In this document: positions 1 to 7,228 of the stretch, piece by piece | How positions within the stretch are numbered: the stretch's first letter is position 1 | Layout of the letters: the number at the start of each line of letters is the position of its first letter | NCBI GenBank assembly: GCA_964570285.1 | Contig: CAZMXP010000003.1 | Span: 1 to 64,000, forward strand | Source: CAZMXP01 sp964570285 | GTDB taxonomy: Bacteria; Planctomycetota; PLA2 | DNA: 64,000 nt | Direction: 5' to 3' | Translations under genes and position numbers: made by a program | Notes under the pieces: generated by a model | Databases searched by the model: none | What the model was told of the DNA's origin: nothing | The model's input: only the letters and a program-made list of their open reading frames with translations

Positions 1-7
1 TTTCGGG

Positions 8-2821
8 CTATTCCGCGAAATCGCGCTGCGAAATCACGCTTGTCCCAGGCCTAGTACGCCGGTCCGGCGGGTTCCACAGCTCGTAGAACCGCGTGATCAA
101 GGCCTCTGTCGCCTGGTCGTCGACCTTCGTCATACTGACGAGAACTCGCCTTGCACCGGCGTATAGGAACGCCCGTGTCAGGCTGCCGATCCCACCCCCT
201 TGCCGGATGAAGCCATGGGCAGTCTCACATGCCCCCAAGGACACTAGGTCGGCGTTGACTCTCAACCCCACAATGTCCAGCGCGCGCAGGTACCCATCAC
301 TCTTGTCGTCGACGGCGAGTAGGAGGGCCGAGAGCAATGGGCGACTCTCGTCTACAAAAGAGCTGCATGCGAGGTGGACCCCACGCCAACGCTCTTCGCA
401 CTCAAGTGCCTCCCTGAATCGGGACAGCGTCGCGTCCTTTCCGAGAAGGGTTCGCGACCCGATTGCCTCGGCTTCCCTGCGCGCCGCGGGCAGGGGCCGG
501 CGAAAGGGGTGCGCGTCCCTCGAGGCCGAGTAGTCCGGATCGCCGACGGCCAGGACCTCAGTGCCCGTGTCTGCCGGCGCCTCCTGGAGAAGGAGCCAAG
601 TCGTTGCGGAGGGCACACACGCAATCTCTCGATCGGGGAGCAGCAATCCGAACGGAACCCGTAGCAGCCGGCCCTCCGGCGAGAGAAGCACCTGGCGTGC
701 TTCGCTCGGCACACGAAGTGGATCAACCAAACGGGTGCGCAGGAGATCGATCGCCGGTGCGAGATCCTGCGTGGCCCAAGCGGCGTCCATCTCCGCCATG
801 GCCGCGTCGAGCGTCTGCGGTGGCCCCAAGTCGACGATCCGGGCCGCGTCCGTTGTCACGACGAAACCGAGAATGCGGTCAGGGAGAACGGCGTAGGCAA
901 CGTAGGCCTGGTCCGGCCGCAGCGCCAGTCTCAGCGCCTCCAGTGACTTGGGCAGTGCGGGCACCACTGCCGCGACGGCCTGGGCGAGGCGCTGAGCCTG
1001 CAGCGTTGCCACCTGCAGCCGCTCAAGTGCCGAGTCCTCTGCGCTCCTGGCTTCGCGCAACGCTCCGACGTCCCCCGCGCGGCGCGCTGCCACGGCGCGG
1101 GCTTGCGCCTCATGTACGGCCCGGCGGGCCGCATCTTCCGGCAGACGTAGCGCACTCGGCACGCCTGTTTCTGTCAGAGAATCGCGGGACCCAAGGAGCC
1201 CGAGCAGCTGATCGACTCGCGCATGCTCGAGGAAGAAAAACACGTCGGCGGGGTCGCCCTCGTCCAGCGCATCCTGCATCCCGATGAGGAAGGCGCCGCT
1301 CCAGCGCTCGCGCAAGTTGTCCCCCAAGTCCTGATGGTAGCCAGCCATCAACCGGGCGAGGATTGTGAGGCGGCGATCTGCCTCGATCCGCTCGAGCCGG
1401 GCCTCCTCGGCCTTGCGGTCGGCCCTCGTGGCCTCCGCATGCGCCTGCGCACGAGCTGTTTCTGCCTCGCTGAGGGCGCGTCCCTTCTCCTCGGTCTGTC
1501 TCCGAGCGGTCTCGCGCTCGTCGCGCGCCTCCGCATAGAGCGAGGTGCTCACGAGGAGGCCGACGACGAGCAGGAGGATCGCTGCGGCGGCGACCGCGGA
1601 GAAGGCTCGGTTGCGACGGACCCACTTCCGGAGCTCGACGAGCGGACCGGTGCGATACGCGCGGACTACGCGTCCCTCCAGGAAGTGCCGGAGGTCGTCG
1701 CCGAACTCTGCGACCGTCTGGTAGCGCTCCGCGGCGTTTCGGGTCATCGCCTTCTCGGTGATCGCGACGATCTCCGCGGGGAGCCCCTGCGCCCGCGTCA
1801 TGATGGGTGCAGGTGGACCTGCCATCAGCGCGTAGACGACGTGGCGGATCGTGCGTCGCTCATCCGGCGAATCATAGGGAGCGTGGCCGGTCAGAAGCTG
1901 ATAGAGCATTGCACCGATCGCATAGACGTCGCTTCTCCCATCGACTGGCTGGCCGGAAACCTGCTCGATCGGCATGTAGCACGGTGTGCCGAGGATGTCT
2001 CCCGCGCGGGTCTGGTGGGGCGAGTCCGCGGTCCGGACCTCCTGCGCGCGTTCGGTGACTACGAGGGAGCGATGGGGAACGGAGGGGAGCGGGTCCACTC
2101 CCGCACCCACCGGCTTGGCAAGTCCCCAGTCCATCACGTACACCTCTCCGAATTCGCCAACCATGACGTTGGCAGGCTTGAGGTCGCGGTGGATCACCCC
2201 CTTCGAGTGTGCGAATGCGAGCGTCTCACAGATCCGTACGAAGACTTGAATCGCTCGCGTGCGGTTCCAGTCCGCCGCGCACTTGTTGACCAAGTCGAAC
2301 ACGTCGGCAAGCGTGCGACCCTTCACTAGCTTCATCGTGAAGAAGAGCCGGCCTTCCTCGTCAACCCCCAGCTCGTGTACGGGAACCACGCCCGGGTGGT
2401 CGAGCTGGGCCGTCACCTGCGCCTCCTCCAGGAAGCGGTGGACCAGCGGGGAATCGGGACTGACCCTGCCCTCCCCTTCGAGGATCACCTTCATGGCGAG
2501 ATCGCGCCGCAGGGATTCGTCGCGGACCCTCAGGATCGCCCCCATGCCGCCTCGCGCGATCTCGCCCTTCCGGGTGTAGACGGGGCGCCCCCGCGAAATC
2601 CGGTCGAGCAACGCGGCCGTCGAACTCGGCGGGTCGCTCGCGGGGCCGCTGATGGCCGCGGAGTGCAGAACCTCATCACCCATTGCGACGAATCGCTCCC
2701 GAAGCTGCTCGGCCAGCTCGGGGTGCTCCCGGATCACATCCCCCGGGTCGGCAGATTCACCGCTGGCCCGGCGCTTCCGCCACGTCGCGAGGATCTCGTC
2801 CACTTGCTCGCTCTCGCTCAT
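8..2821 (-). CDS. membrane Ser/Thr protein kinase fused to a CHAT (caspase-like) domain
   Basis: A 937-residue protein. The kinase spans about 80-385: Gly-rich loop GEIARGGMG near 86-94, Lys111 in AMK, catalytic loop HRDLKPAN at 211-218 and DWG (instead of DFG) at 231-233. A membrane segment follows at about 407-428, then an Ala/Glu/Arg coiled coil to about 490, so the kinase should be cytoplasmic. Residues about 625-920 match a CHAT peptidase: strand-rich start, 'VPSATTWLLL', HLACSS at 816-821 and GACET at 863-867. CHAT peptidases use the His of an HG motif and this Cys; here the HG position reads SS while Cys865 remains, so activity is doubtful. The start has a GAGG just upstream. The kinase and CHAT assignments are firm; the signalling role is inference. 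Confidence 0.9.
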   Translation of the reverse strand: MSESEQVDEILATWRKRRASGESADPGDVIREHPELAEQLRERFVAMGDEVLHSAAISGPASDPPSSTAALLDRISRGRPVYTRKGEIARGGMGAILRVRDESLRRDLAMKVILEGEGRVSPDSPLVHRFLEEAQVTAQLDHPGVVPVHELGVDEEGRLFFTMKLVKGRTLADVFDLVNKCAADWNRTRAIQVFVRICETLAFAHSKGVIHRDLKPANVMVGEFGEVYVMDWGLAKPVGAGVDPLPSVPHRSLVVTERAQEVRTADSPHQTRAGDILGTPCYMPIEQVSGQPVDGRSDVYAIGAMLYQLLTGHAPYDSPDERRTIRHVVYALMAGPPAPIMTRAQGLPAEIVAITEKAMTRNAAERYQTVAEFGDDLRHFLEGRVVRAYRTGPLVELRKWVRRNRAFSAVAAAAILLLVVGLLVSTSLYAEARDERETARRQTEEKGRALSEAETARAQAHAEATRADRKAEEARLERIEADRRLTILARLMAGYHQDLGDNLRERWSGAFLIGMQDALDEGDPADVFFFLEHARVDQLLGLLGSRDSLTETGVPSALRLPEDAARRAVHEAQARAVAARRAGDVGALREARSAEDSALERLQVATLQAQRLAQAVAAVVPALPKSLEALRLALRPDQAYVAYAVLPDRILGFVVTTDAARIVDLGPPQTLDAAMAEMDAAWATQDLAPAIDLLRTRLVDPLRVPSEARQVLLSPEGRLLRVPFGLLLPDREIACVPSATTWLLLQEAPADTGTEVLAVGDPDYSASRDAHPFRRPLPAARREAEAIGSRTLLGKDATLSRFREALECEERWRGVHLACSSFVDESRPLLSALLLAVDDKSDGYLRALDIVGLRVNADLVSLGACETAHGFIRQGGGIGSLTRAFLYAGARRVLVSMTKVDDQATEALITRFYELWNPPDRRTRPGTSVISQRDFAE

Positions 2822-3007
2822 CCTCGCCCCATCCGACGGTCGCGATCACTGCGGGGCAATGCGCTGCGCCAGATGACATACACCGGATCGGTACTCATCT
2901 CGCAGAGGTGCACGGCGCATCAAGGCTACCCAATGCGCCCCCTCGGGCGCAACGCCGCCCGCCTTCCCGGTTACACTCGCTCCGCCGCACCGCGCACGGA
3001 GACCAGC

Positions 3008-3868
3008 ATGGCCCTCCGGCGAGCGATCTTCCTCTCTTTCGGTCTCCTCTCGCTGCTCGGCGAAGAGACCCTCTGGTGGATCGACATCCGCCCGCTGCCG
3101 CAGTGGCTCGTCGCGCTGCCCGGCGGCCTCCTCCTGCTGCATGCGCTCTGGCCCTCGCGCGGAGGGCGCGCCGCGACCTCCTCGGCGCTGCTGCTCGCCA
3201 CGATCGCCCTTGTGAACTCCGCGCGCTACTGCTCGCTCCCGCTCCCCTCCCGGCCCCCGCTCCCCCTCACCCTCCCCGTCGCGGGGCTGCTGCTGATCGC
3301 GGTGCTTCCGTTGCGACTACCCCGCTGGACGATCCTGGCCGCCCCGCTCCTCCTCGCGCTCTTCCCCGTCGCGCACATCTTCACCTTCGGGCGCACGAGC
3401 TACGCGCGACACGCCGACTGCATCGTCGTGCCCGGCGCACGCTGCTACGCGGATGGTCGCCCCACGCAGACGCTCGCCGAGCGCGTGAAGACCGCGTGCG
3501 CGCTCTACCACGACGGTTACGCCCCGCGCCTCTTCTTCTCGGGCGGCCCCGGCGACGGCGCGACCCACGAGACCGAGGCGATGCGCGACCTCGCGCTCGA
3601 ACTCGGCGTGCCGGCCCACGCGATCACCCTCGACCGCGACGGCCTCGACACCCGCGCGACCATCGAGCACGCCCCCCCCGGTCGCCTGCTCGTCGTCAGC
3701 CACTTCTACCACCTGCCGCGCATCAAACTCCTCGCCCGCCGCGCCTTCACCGTCCCCGCCACCGAAGAACGCAGGATCCGCGGCACCCCCCGTTTCATCG
3801 CAAGAGAGATCCCCGCCTTCTGGTGGTACTTGCTCTCTAACGTTCAAAGAGCCGCCTCGGCTCTTTGA
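3008..3868 (+). CDS. DUF218 (YdcF/SanA/ElyC-like) membrane protein
   Basis: 286 residues. The first ~135 residues form several hydrophobic segments. A DUF218 domain follows, beginning 'ADCIVVPGARCYADGRPTQTL' and containing 'LFFSGGPGDGATHETEAM' and 'LVVSHFYHLPR', the usual pattern of the YdcF/SanA/ElyC family, which is linked to envelope and peptidoglycan precursor metabolism. I chose the ATG after GGAGACCAGC; the frame is open further upstream but that part does not look coding. A TACACT hexamer lies about 25 nt before the start and may be a -10. The stop codon sits inside a perfect hairpin shared with the convergent VOC gene. Family confident, substrate unknown. Confidence 0.82.
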   Translation: MALRRAIFLSFGLLSLLGEETLWWIDIRPLPQWLVALPGGLLLLHALWPSRGGRAATSSALLLATIALVNSARYCSLPLPSRPPLPLTLPVAGLLLIAVLPLRLPRWTILAAPLLLALFPVAHIFTFGRTSYARHADCIVVPGARCYADGRPTQTLAERVKTACALYHDGYAPRLFFSGGPGDGATHETEAMRDLALELGVPAHAITLDRDGLDTRATIEHAPPGRLLVVSHFYHLPRIKLLARRAFTVPATEERRIRGTPRFIAREIPAFWWYLLSNVQRAASAL

Positions 3869-4310
3869 ACGCCTTGAACTCGATCGCGTTGCCGCTCGGG
3901 TCGGCGAGGAACATCGTCATCTGCTCGCCCGCCTGCCCCTTGAAGCGGAGATAGGGCTCGATCGTGAACTTCACGCCGCGCGCGCGCAGGCGCTCGGCGA
4001 CGCGCGGGAACTCCTCCCAGGTCAGCACGACGCCGAAGTGGCGCACCGGCACGCCGTGGCCGTCGACCTCGTTCGTCGCCTCGGCCCCCGCACCGCCTTG
4101 TTCTTCGGGGGGGACTTCGCGACGCCGCGCGTCGCTCCGCCCCCCCGGCCCCCCCCGACTCAGGTGCGCCACGATCTGGTGGCCGAAGAAGTCGAAGTCG
4201 ATCCACGCCTCGCTGCTGCGTCCCTCGGGGCAGCCGAGCACGCCGCCGTAGAAGGCGCGCGCCTCGTCGAGATCGCGGACGGGGAAGGCGAGATGAAACG
4301 GATGGAGCAT
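3837..4310 (-). CDS. VOC-superfamily (glyoxalase/dioxygenase fold) protein
   Basis: 157 residues. It shows the paired beta-alpha-beta-beta-beta pattern of the vicinal oxygen chelate fold: 'HPFHLAFPVRDLDEARAFYGGVLG' at the start and 'FLADPSGNAIEFKAF' near the end. Putative metal ligands are His6, His50 in FGHQIVAH, His of VRHFGVVL and the late Glu of IEFK. This resembles the VOC subfamily often annotated as glyoxalase/bleomycin resistance or dioxygenase-like; the substrate is unknown. An ATG five codons upstream (4325) is possible, but MLHPFHLAF is the usual family start. It is divergent from the VKOR-DsbA gene, and its 3' end overlaps the DUF218 gene by 32 bp. Confidence 0.8.
   Translation of the reverse strand: MLHPFHLAFPVRDLDEARAFYGGVLGCPEGRSSEAWIDFDFFGHQIVAHLSRGGPGGRSDARRREVPPEEQGGAGAEATNEVDGHGVPVRHFGVVLTWEEFPRVAERLRARGVKFTIEPYLRFKGQAGEQMTMFLADPSGNAIEFKAFKEPRRLFER
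3841..3871. terminator. perfect hairpin shared by two convergent gene ends
   Basis: 13-bp arms CGTTCAAAGAGCC and GGCTCTTTGAACG flank a 5-nt loop. The hairpin lies inside the overlapping 3' ends of the DUF218 and VOC genes, so it can serve as a bidirectional terminator while being coding on both strands. No long T-run follows. Confidence 0.6.
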
Positions 4311-4316
4311 CGCACC

Positions 4317-4322
4317 TATAAT
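4317..4322 (+). promoter_or_regulatory. -10 TATAAT, 8 nt before the VKOR-DsbA start
   Basis: A consensus -10 hexamer places transcription start at or next to the ATG at 4331, leaving no room for a Shine-Dalgarno site. No clear -35 is visible. One of 13 similar cases in the window. Confidence 0.6.
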
Positions 4323-4330
4323 CATCGCCC

Positions 4331-5392
4331 ATGGCGCGCAGAAACCGCCTCCGGATCGCGGCGGGCGTCGCGGCGGCGGGCCTCCTGCTCAGCGTGGTCC
4401 TCCGCTGGGAGAGCGCCCGGCACGCGATCACGGGCGAGGCGTCGCGCTGCGCCATCTCGGCGGCCTTCGACTGCGACAAGGTGGCCGCCTCCGATTACTC
4501 CCGCGCGCTCGGGCTTCCGCTCTCGACGTGGGGCGCCGCCTACTTCCTCCTGCTGCTCCTGCTGCTCCTCGACGGAAGGGGGTCCGGGGGATCGAGGGTG
4601 CTCGCCGCGCTGGGACTTCCGGTGGCGGCCTTCCTCGCCTACGTCTCTTGGTTCGAGATCGGCTCGCTCTGCCTCTACTGCACCGGCATGCAACTCTGCA
4701 TCGTTGCCGTGTTCGCCCTGCTGTGGGGTACCCCGTGGCGGGCCGGCGACCCGCGCGGGGGGCTCACGGCGCTGGTCGTGGCCGCGCTCGCGCTCCTCGG
4801 CGAGCGCGCGGTTCAGAGCCGCGTGGATCTGCTCGCGCTCGACGCCCAGCCGGAACACGGCGCCCTTCGGCTCGACGTCTCGGACGCGCTCGTGCTCGGC
4901 GACCTCTCGACGCCGGTGTCGGTGGTGATCTTCTTCGACTTCGGCTGCGACCACTGCAAGCGCTGCTACGGAAAGGCGGCGGAACTGGTGCGGCGCTACC
5001 CGTCGGGCGTGCACGTGATGCTGAAGCACTGGCCGCTCGACCGGGAGTGCAACCGCGAGATCTCGAAGACGGTCCACCCGGGCGCCTGCCTCGCCGCGCG
5101 GGCAGGCACGGCCGCCGCAAGGCTCGGCAAGTCGGCCGAGGCGCTCACCTACCTGACCGGGTTCCGCGAATTCCTGCCGCCGGCCATCGACGAGCTCGGG
5201 CGCCAGCTCGGGATCGGGCGCGAGGCGTGGGACGCGCTCGTCGAGGGCGCGGACACCCGGGCGGTGCTCGAACGGGACGTGCGCGACGGCCACCGCATGA
5301 AGTTCGGTGCCGTGCCGAGGGTCTTCATCAACGGGCACTACGTCGACAGCGACCGGCTCGTGCAGCGCGTGGAGCGCCTGCTCGGGGAATGA
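4331..5392 (+). CDS. VKOR-DsbA fusion, disulfide-bond-forming oxidase
   Basis: 353 residues. The N-terminal half is a membrane vitamin K epoxide reductase (VKOR) domain with loop cysteines Cys40 and Cys48 (FDCDKV), Ser55, the GLPLSTWG turn and the active-site pair CLYC at 114-117. The C-terminal half is a DsbA/thioredoxin-like domain with CDHC at 206-209 and a cis-Pro region 'GAVPRVFINGHYV' near 327-338. By family precedent VKOR reoxidises the fused thioredoxin domain and passes electrons to quinone, making disulfides in exported proteins. A second gene starts 1 nt after the stop and is a degenerate VKOR-like protein. The many secreted Cys-containing proteins nearby fit such a pathway. Confidence 0.92.
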   Translation: MARRNRLRIAAGVAAAGLLLSVVLRWESARHAITGEASRCAISAAFDCDKVAASDYSRALGLPLSTWGAAYFLLLLLLLLDGRGSGGSRVLAALGLPVAAFLAYVSWFEIGSLCLYCTGMQLCIVAVFALLWGTPWRAGDPRGGLTALVVAALALLGERAVQSRVDLLALDAQPEHGALRLDVSDALVLGDLSTPVSVVIFFDFGCDHCKRCYGKAAELVRRYPSGVHVMLKHWPLDRECNREISKTVHPGACLAARAGTAAARLGKSAEALTYLTGFREFLPPAIDELGRQLGIGREAWDALVEGADTRAVLERDVRDGHRMKFGAVPRVFINGHYVDSDRLVQRVERLLGE

Positions 5393-5393
5393 G

Positions 5394-6389
5394 ATGAGGC
5401 GCCTCACGACCCTCGCCGCCACCGGCTCGCTGCTCGCGCTCTTCCAGGCGTGGTACGTCTACCTGCCGCTCGACGAGGCGGCCGCGGTCGACCTCTGCCG
5501 CCTCAACGCGCAGGTGGACTGCTACCGGAGCCTCGCGCGATTCGGCATCGACATGGCGCCCTTCGGCGTGCCGGTCTTCGCGGCGCTCGCGGGGCTCTTC
5601 GTCTTCCAGCTCGCGCTCTGCCTCTACGCGCGCACCGCGGAGGGGCCGCGGCGCGAGGCGTGGCTCGCGATCGCCGGCGTGACGGCCTTCCCGCAGGCGG
5701 GGCTCGCGCTCTACGTGCTGCTCCACGACCTGCTCGTCGCGGAGGCGACGAGCCCGAGCGCGATTTTCGTCGCGGCGGCCGCGGGGGCGGCCTGCACTCA
5801 CGCGGTCGCTGGCGGCCTGCGCTGGGCCACGGCCGCGCCGGGCCTCCGCGGCGCCGCGCTGCTCGCGGCGGCGGCGCTCGCGGGCGTCTACGCGTTCCAT
5901 CAGGCGGGAGTCACGCGCCACGCGGTGGACGAGATCGAGCACGAGCGGGAGTCGCGCCCCCCCGGCCTGCGCTGGCCGCGCTTCGCGCATGCGATGCCGC
6001 GCGACGGCGTCGCGCACCTCGGAGGGCTGCTCGCCGAGACCGAGATCCTCCTCTTCGTCGATCCCGCGCAGCCCGAGAGCCGCGCGCTGATGGCCGAGGC
6101 GGCCGCGCTCGCGCTCGACGACACGTCCGACCTGCTGCTCTACTTCTACGCCGGGGGACCGGCGGGCGCCGCGCTGCTCGCGGCTGAGCAGCGGGGAGAG
6201 GTGCGCGCCCATCTCGCCTCCCCCGCTCCGCCCGCCGCCGACTCCGCGCCGCCGCCGATCCTCGGCCGCATCGAACGCGCGCGCCAGGCGCTCGGCGTCG
6301 CCGCCTATCCGACCGCGCTCTGGCGCGGAGGCAGCGAGACCGGCGCCTTCCGCCTCGCCGACATCATCCGCCGGGCGTCGAAGCGGTAG
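5394..6389 (+). CDS. degenerate VKOR-like membrane protein
   Basis: 331 residues, starting 1 nt after the VKOR-DsbA gene and surely in its operon. The start resembles the VKOR fold: 'VDLCRLNAQVDCYRSLARFGIDMAPFGVPVF' keeps the two loop cysteines (Cys35, Cys43) and the G.P turn. The CxxC active-site pair is absent; CLYC of the neighbour is replaced by a lone Cys in 'LALCLYARTA'. About four to five hydrophobic segments are followed by a soluble C-terminal part of about 130 residues with a beta-strand/'AYPTALW' pattern that may be a thioredoxin fold without Cys-x-x-Cys. It may be an accessory or chaperone-like partner of the active oxidase. Function unproven. Confidence 0.65.
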   Translation: MRRLTTLAATGSLLALFQAWYVYLPLDEAAAVDLCRLNAQVDCYRSLARFGIDMAPFGVPVFAALAGLFVFQLALCLYARTAEGPRREAWLAIAGVTAFPQAGLALYVLLHDLLVAEATSPSAIFVAAAAGAACTHAVAGGLRWATAAPGLRGAALLAAAALAGVYAFHQAGVTRHAVDEIEHERESRPPGLRWPRFAHAMPRDGVAHLGGLLAETEILLFVDPAQPESRALMAEAAALALDDTSDLLLYFYAGGPAGAALLAAEQRGEVRAHLASPAPPAADSAPPPILGRIERARQALGVAAYPTALWRGGSETGAFRLADIIRRASKR

Positions 6390-7215
6390 CGGGCTTGTGC
6401 TTCTTCAGGTGGTAGGAGAGGTTGGCCGCCTTCAGCTTGGTGCCGAGGTCGACCGGCTTCTCCTCGCCGGGCACGATCATCCAGAGCGCCGGCGCGCCCT
6501 TCACGCCGAGCGCCGACGCGTACGCGGCGTGCGCCTCGTCGGCGAGGTCGAACCGCAGCAGCAGCCAGCCCGCGGCGTCCTCGGCGGTCTTCTTCGACAT
6601 GAAGGCGCCCTTCTCGAAGGCGCGGCACGCCTTCAGCTCCGCCTTCGCCTTCCGGTCGTCGGCGTCGCGCTCCTCGCGGGCGAAGTAGAGGAGCACCGGC
6701 GTCGCGGCCTCCCGCGCGCCGTCGAGCGCTTCGCACCGCTTCTCCTCGCCGGACACCTCGGCCGGCAGGAAGGCCACCGCCGTCCGGGGATGCAGCCTCT
6801 CGTACGCCAGCAACTGCTCCTCGAGCCAGCCCGCCAATCCGCTCGCGCTGTACGCGCCGCTGTCGGGGCAGCGCGCGAAGACCTTCCCGTCCCCGGCGCA
6901 GAGAAAGACCTGCACCGACGGGTCGTCGCTCGTGCCGCCGTTCTCCTTCGTCCACGCGATGATCTTGCCGTTGAGCCCGTCGTAGAGCCACTCGACCGGC
7001 TCGACGCGGGGGAGGAGCTTCTCAAGCTTCTCGTGCGGCCGAACCTCGGCGCGCCACTTGTCGCAGGGCCCTCACGTCTTCTCGCCCCACATCGTCACGA
7101 CGAGCAGCGGCTTGCCGCTCTTGCGGCTCGCCTCCTCGCCCTCCTTGCGCTGCCTGTGCCAGCCCTCGGCGGAACAGAGTGCAGCGAGGAGCAGCAGGGG
7201 CGCGATCCGGTGCAT
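6364..7215 (-). CDS. exported thioredoxin-like protein with UGPC active site (candidate selenoprotein, in-frame TGA)
   Basis: The reading frame begins with signal peptide MHRIAPLLLLAALCSAEG, continues 'SGKPLLVVTMWGEKT', then has TGA at 7072-7074 followed by GGG CCC TGC. Reading TGA as selenocysteine gives U-G-P-C at residues 48-51, exactly the thioredoxin CGPC site with Sec for the first Cys. The same frame stays open 236 codons beyond the TGA and continues the thioredoxin pattern ('SVQVFLCAGDGKVFARC', 'ASGLAGWLEEQLLAYE'), then a second thioredoxin-like domain ('TPVLLYFAREE', 'ALGVKGAPALWMI') without CxxC. A bacterial SECIS-like hairpin lies at the expected distance. It follows rarA with an 11-nt gap. 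Alternatives are a sequencing error (TGC to TGA), a recent nonsense mutation or two ORFs. No Sec-machinery gene is in the window. Confidence 0.68.
7035..7054 (-). promoter_or_regulatory. SECIS-like hairpin downstream of the in-frame TGA
   Basis: On the mRNA strand, GCG-(C)-GCCGA pairs with UCGGC-CGC around a GGU apical loop: 8 bp with one bulged C. The loop begins 26 nt after the UGA. Known bacterial SECIS elements have a short apical loop with G in its first two positions, about 16-37 nt from the UGA. In this GC-rich DNA a hairpin alone is weak evidence; position and loop make it notable. Confidence 0.5.
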
Positions 7216-7222
7216 GGCGGCC

Positions 7223-7228
7223 ATTCTA
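7223..7228 (-). promoter_or_regulatory. -10 TAGAAT overlapping the rarA stop codon
   Basis: TAGAAT lies 7 nt before the ATG at 7215. Its first three bases are the rarA TAG stop. It suggests an own, leaderless promoter for the Sec-thioredoxin gene and favours 7215 over the ATG at 7224. Confidence 0.45.

Noticed and set aside
7072..7224. A separate 50-codon exported peptide ending at the TGA
   Set aside because: The same frame continues for 236 codons with thioredoxin features and the TGA sits exactly at the active-site Cys, so recoding explains the data better.
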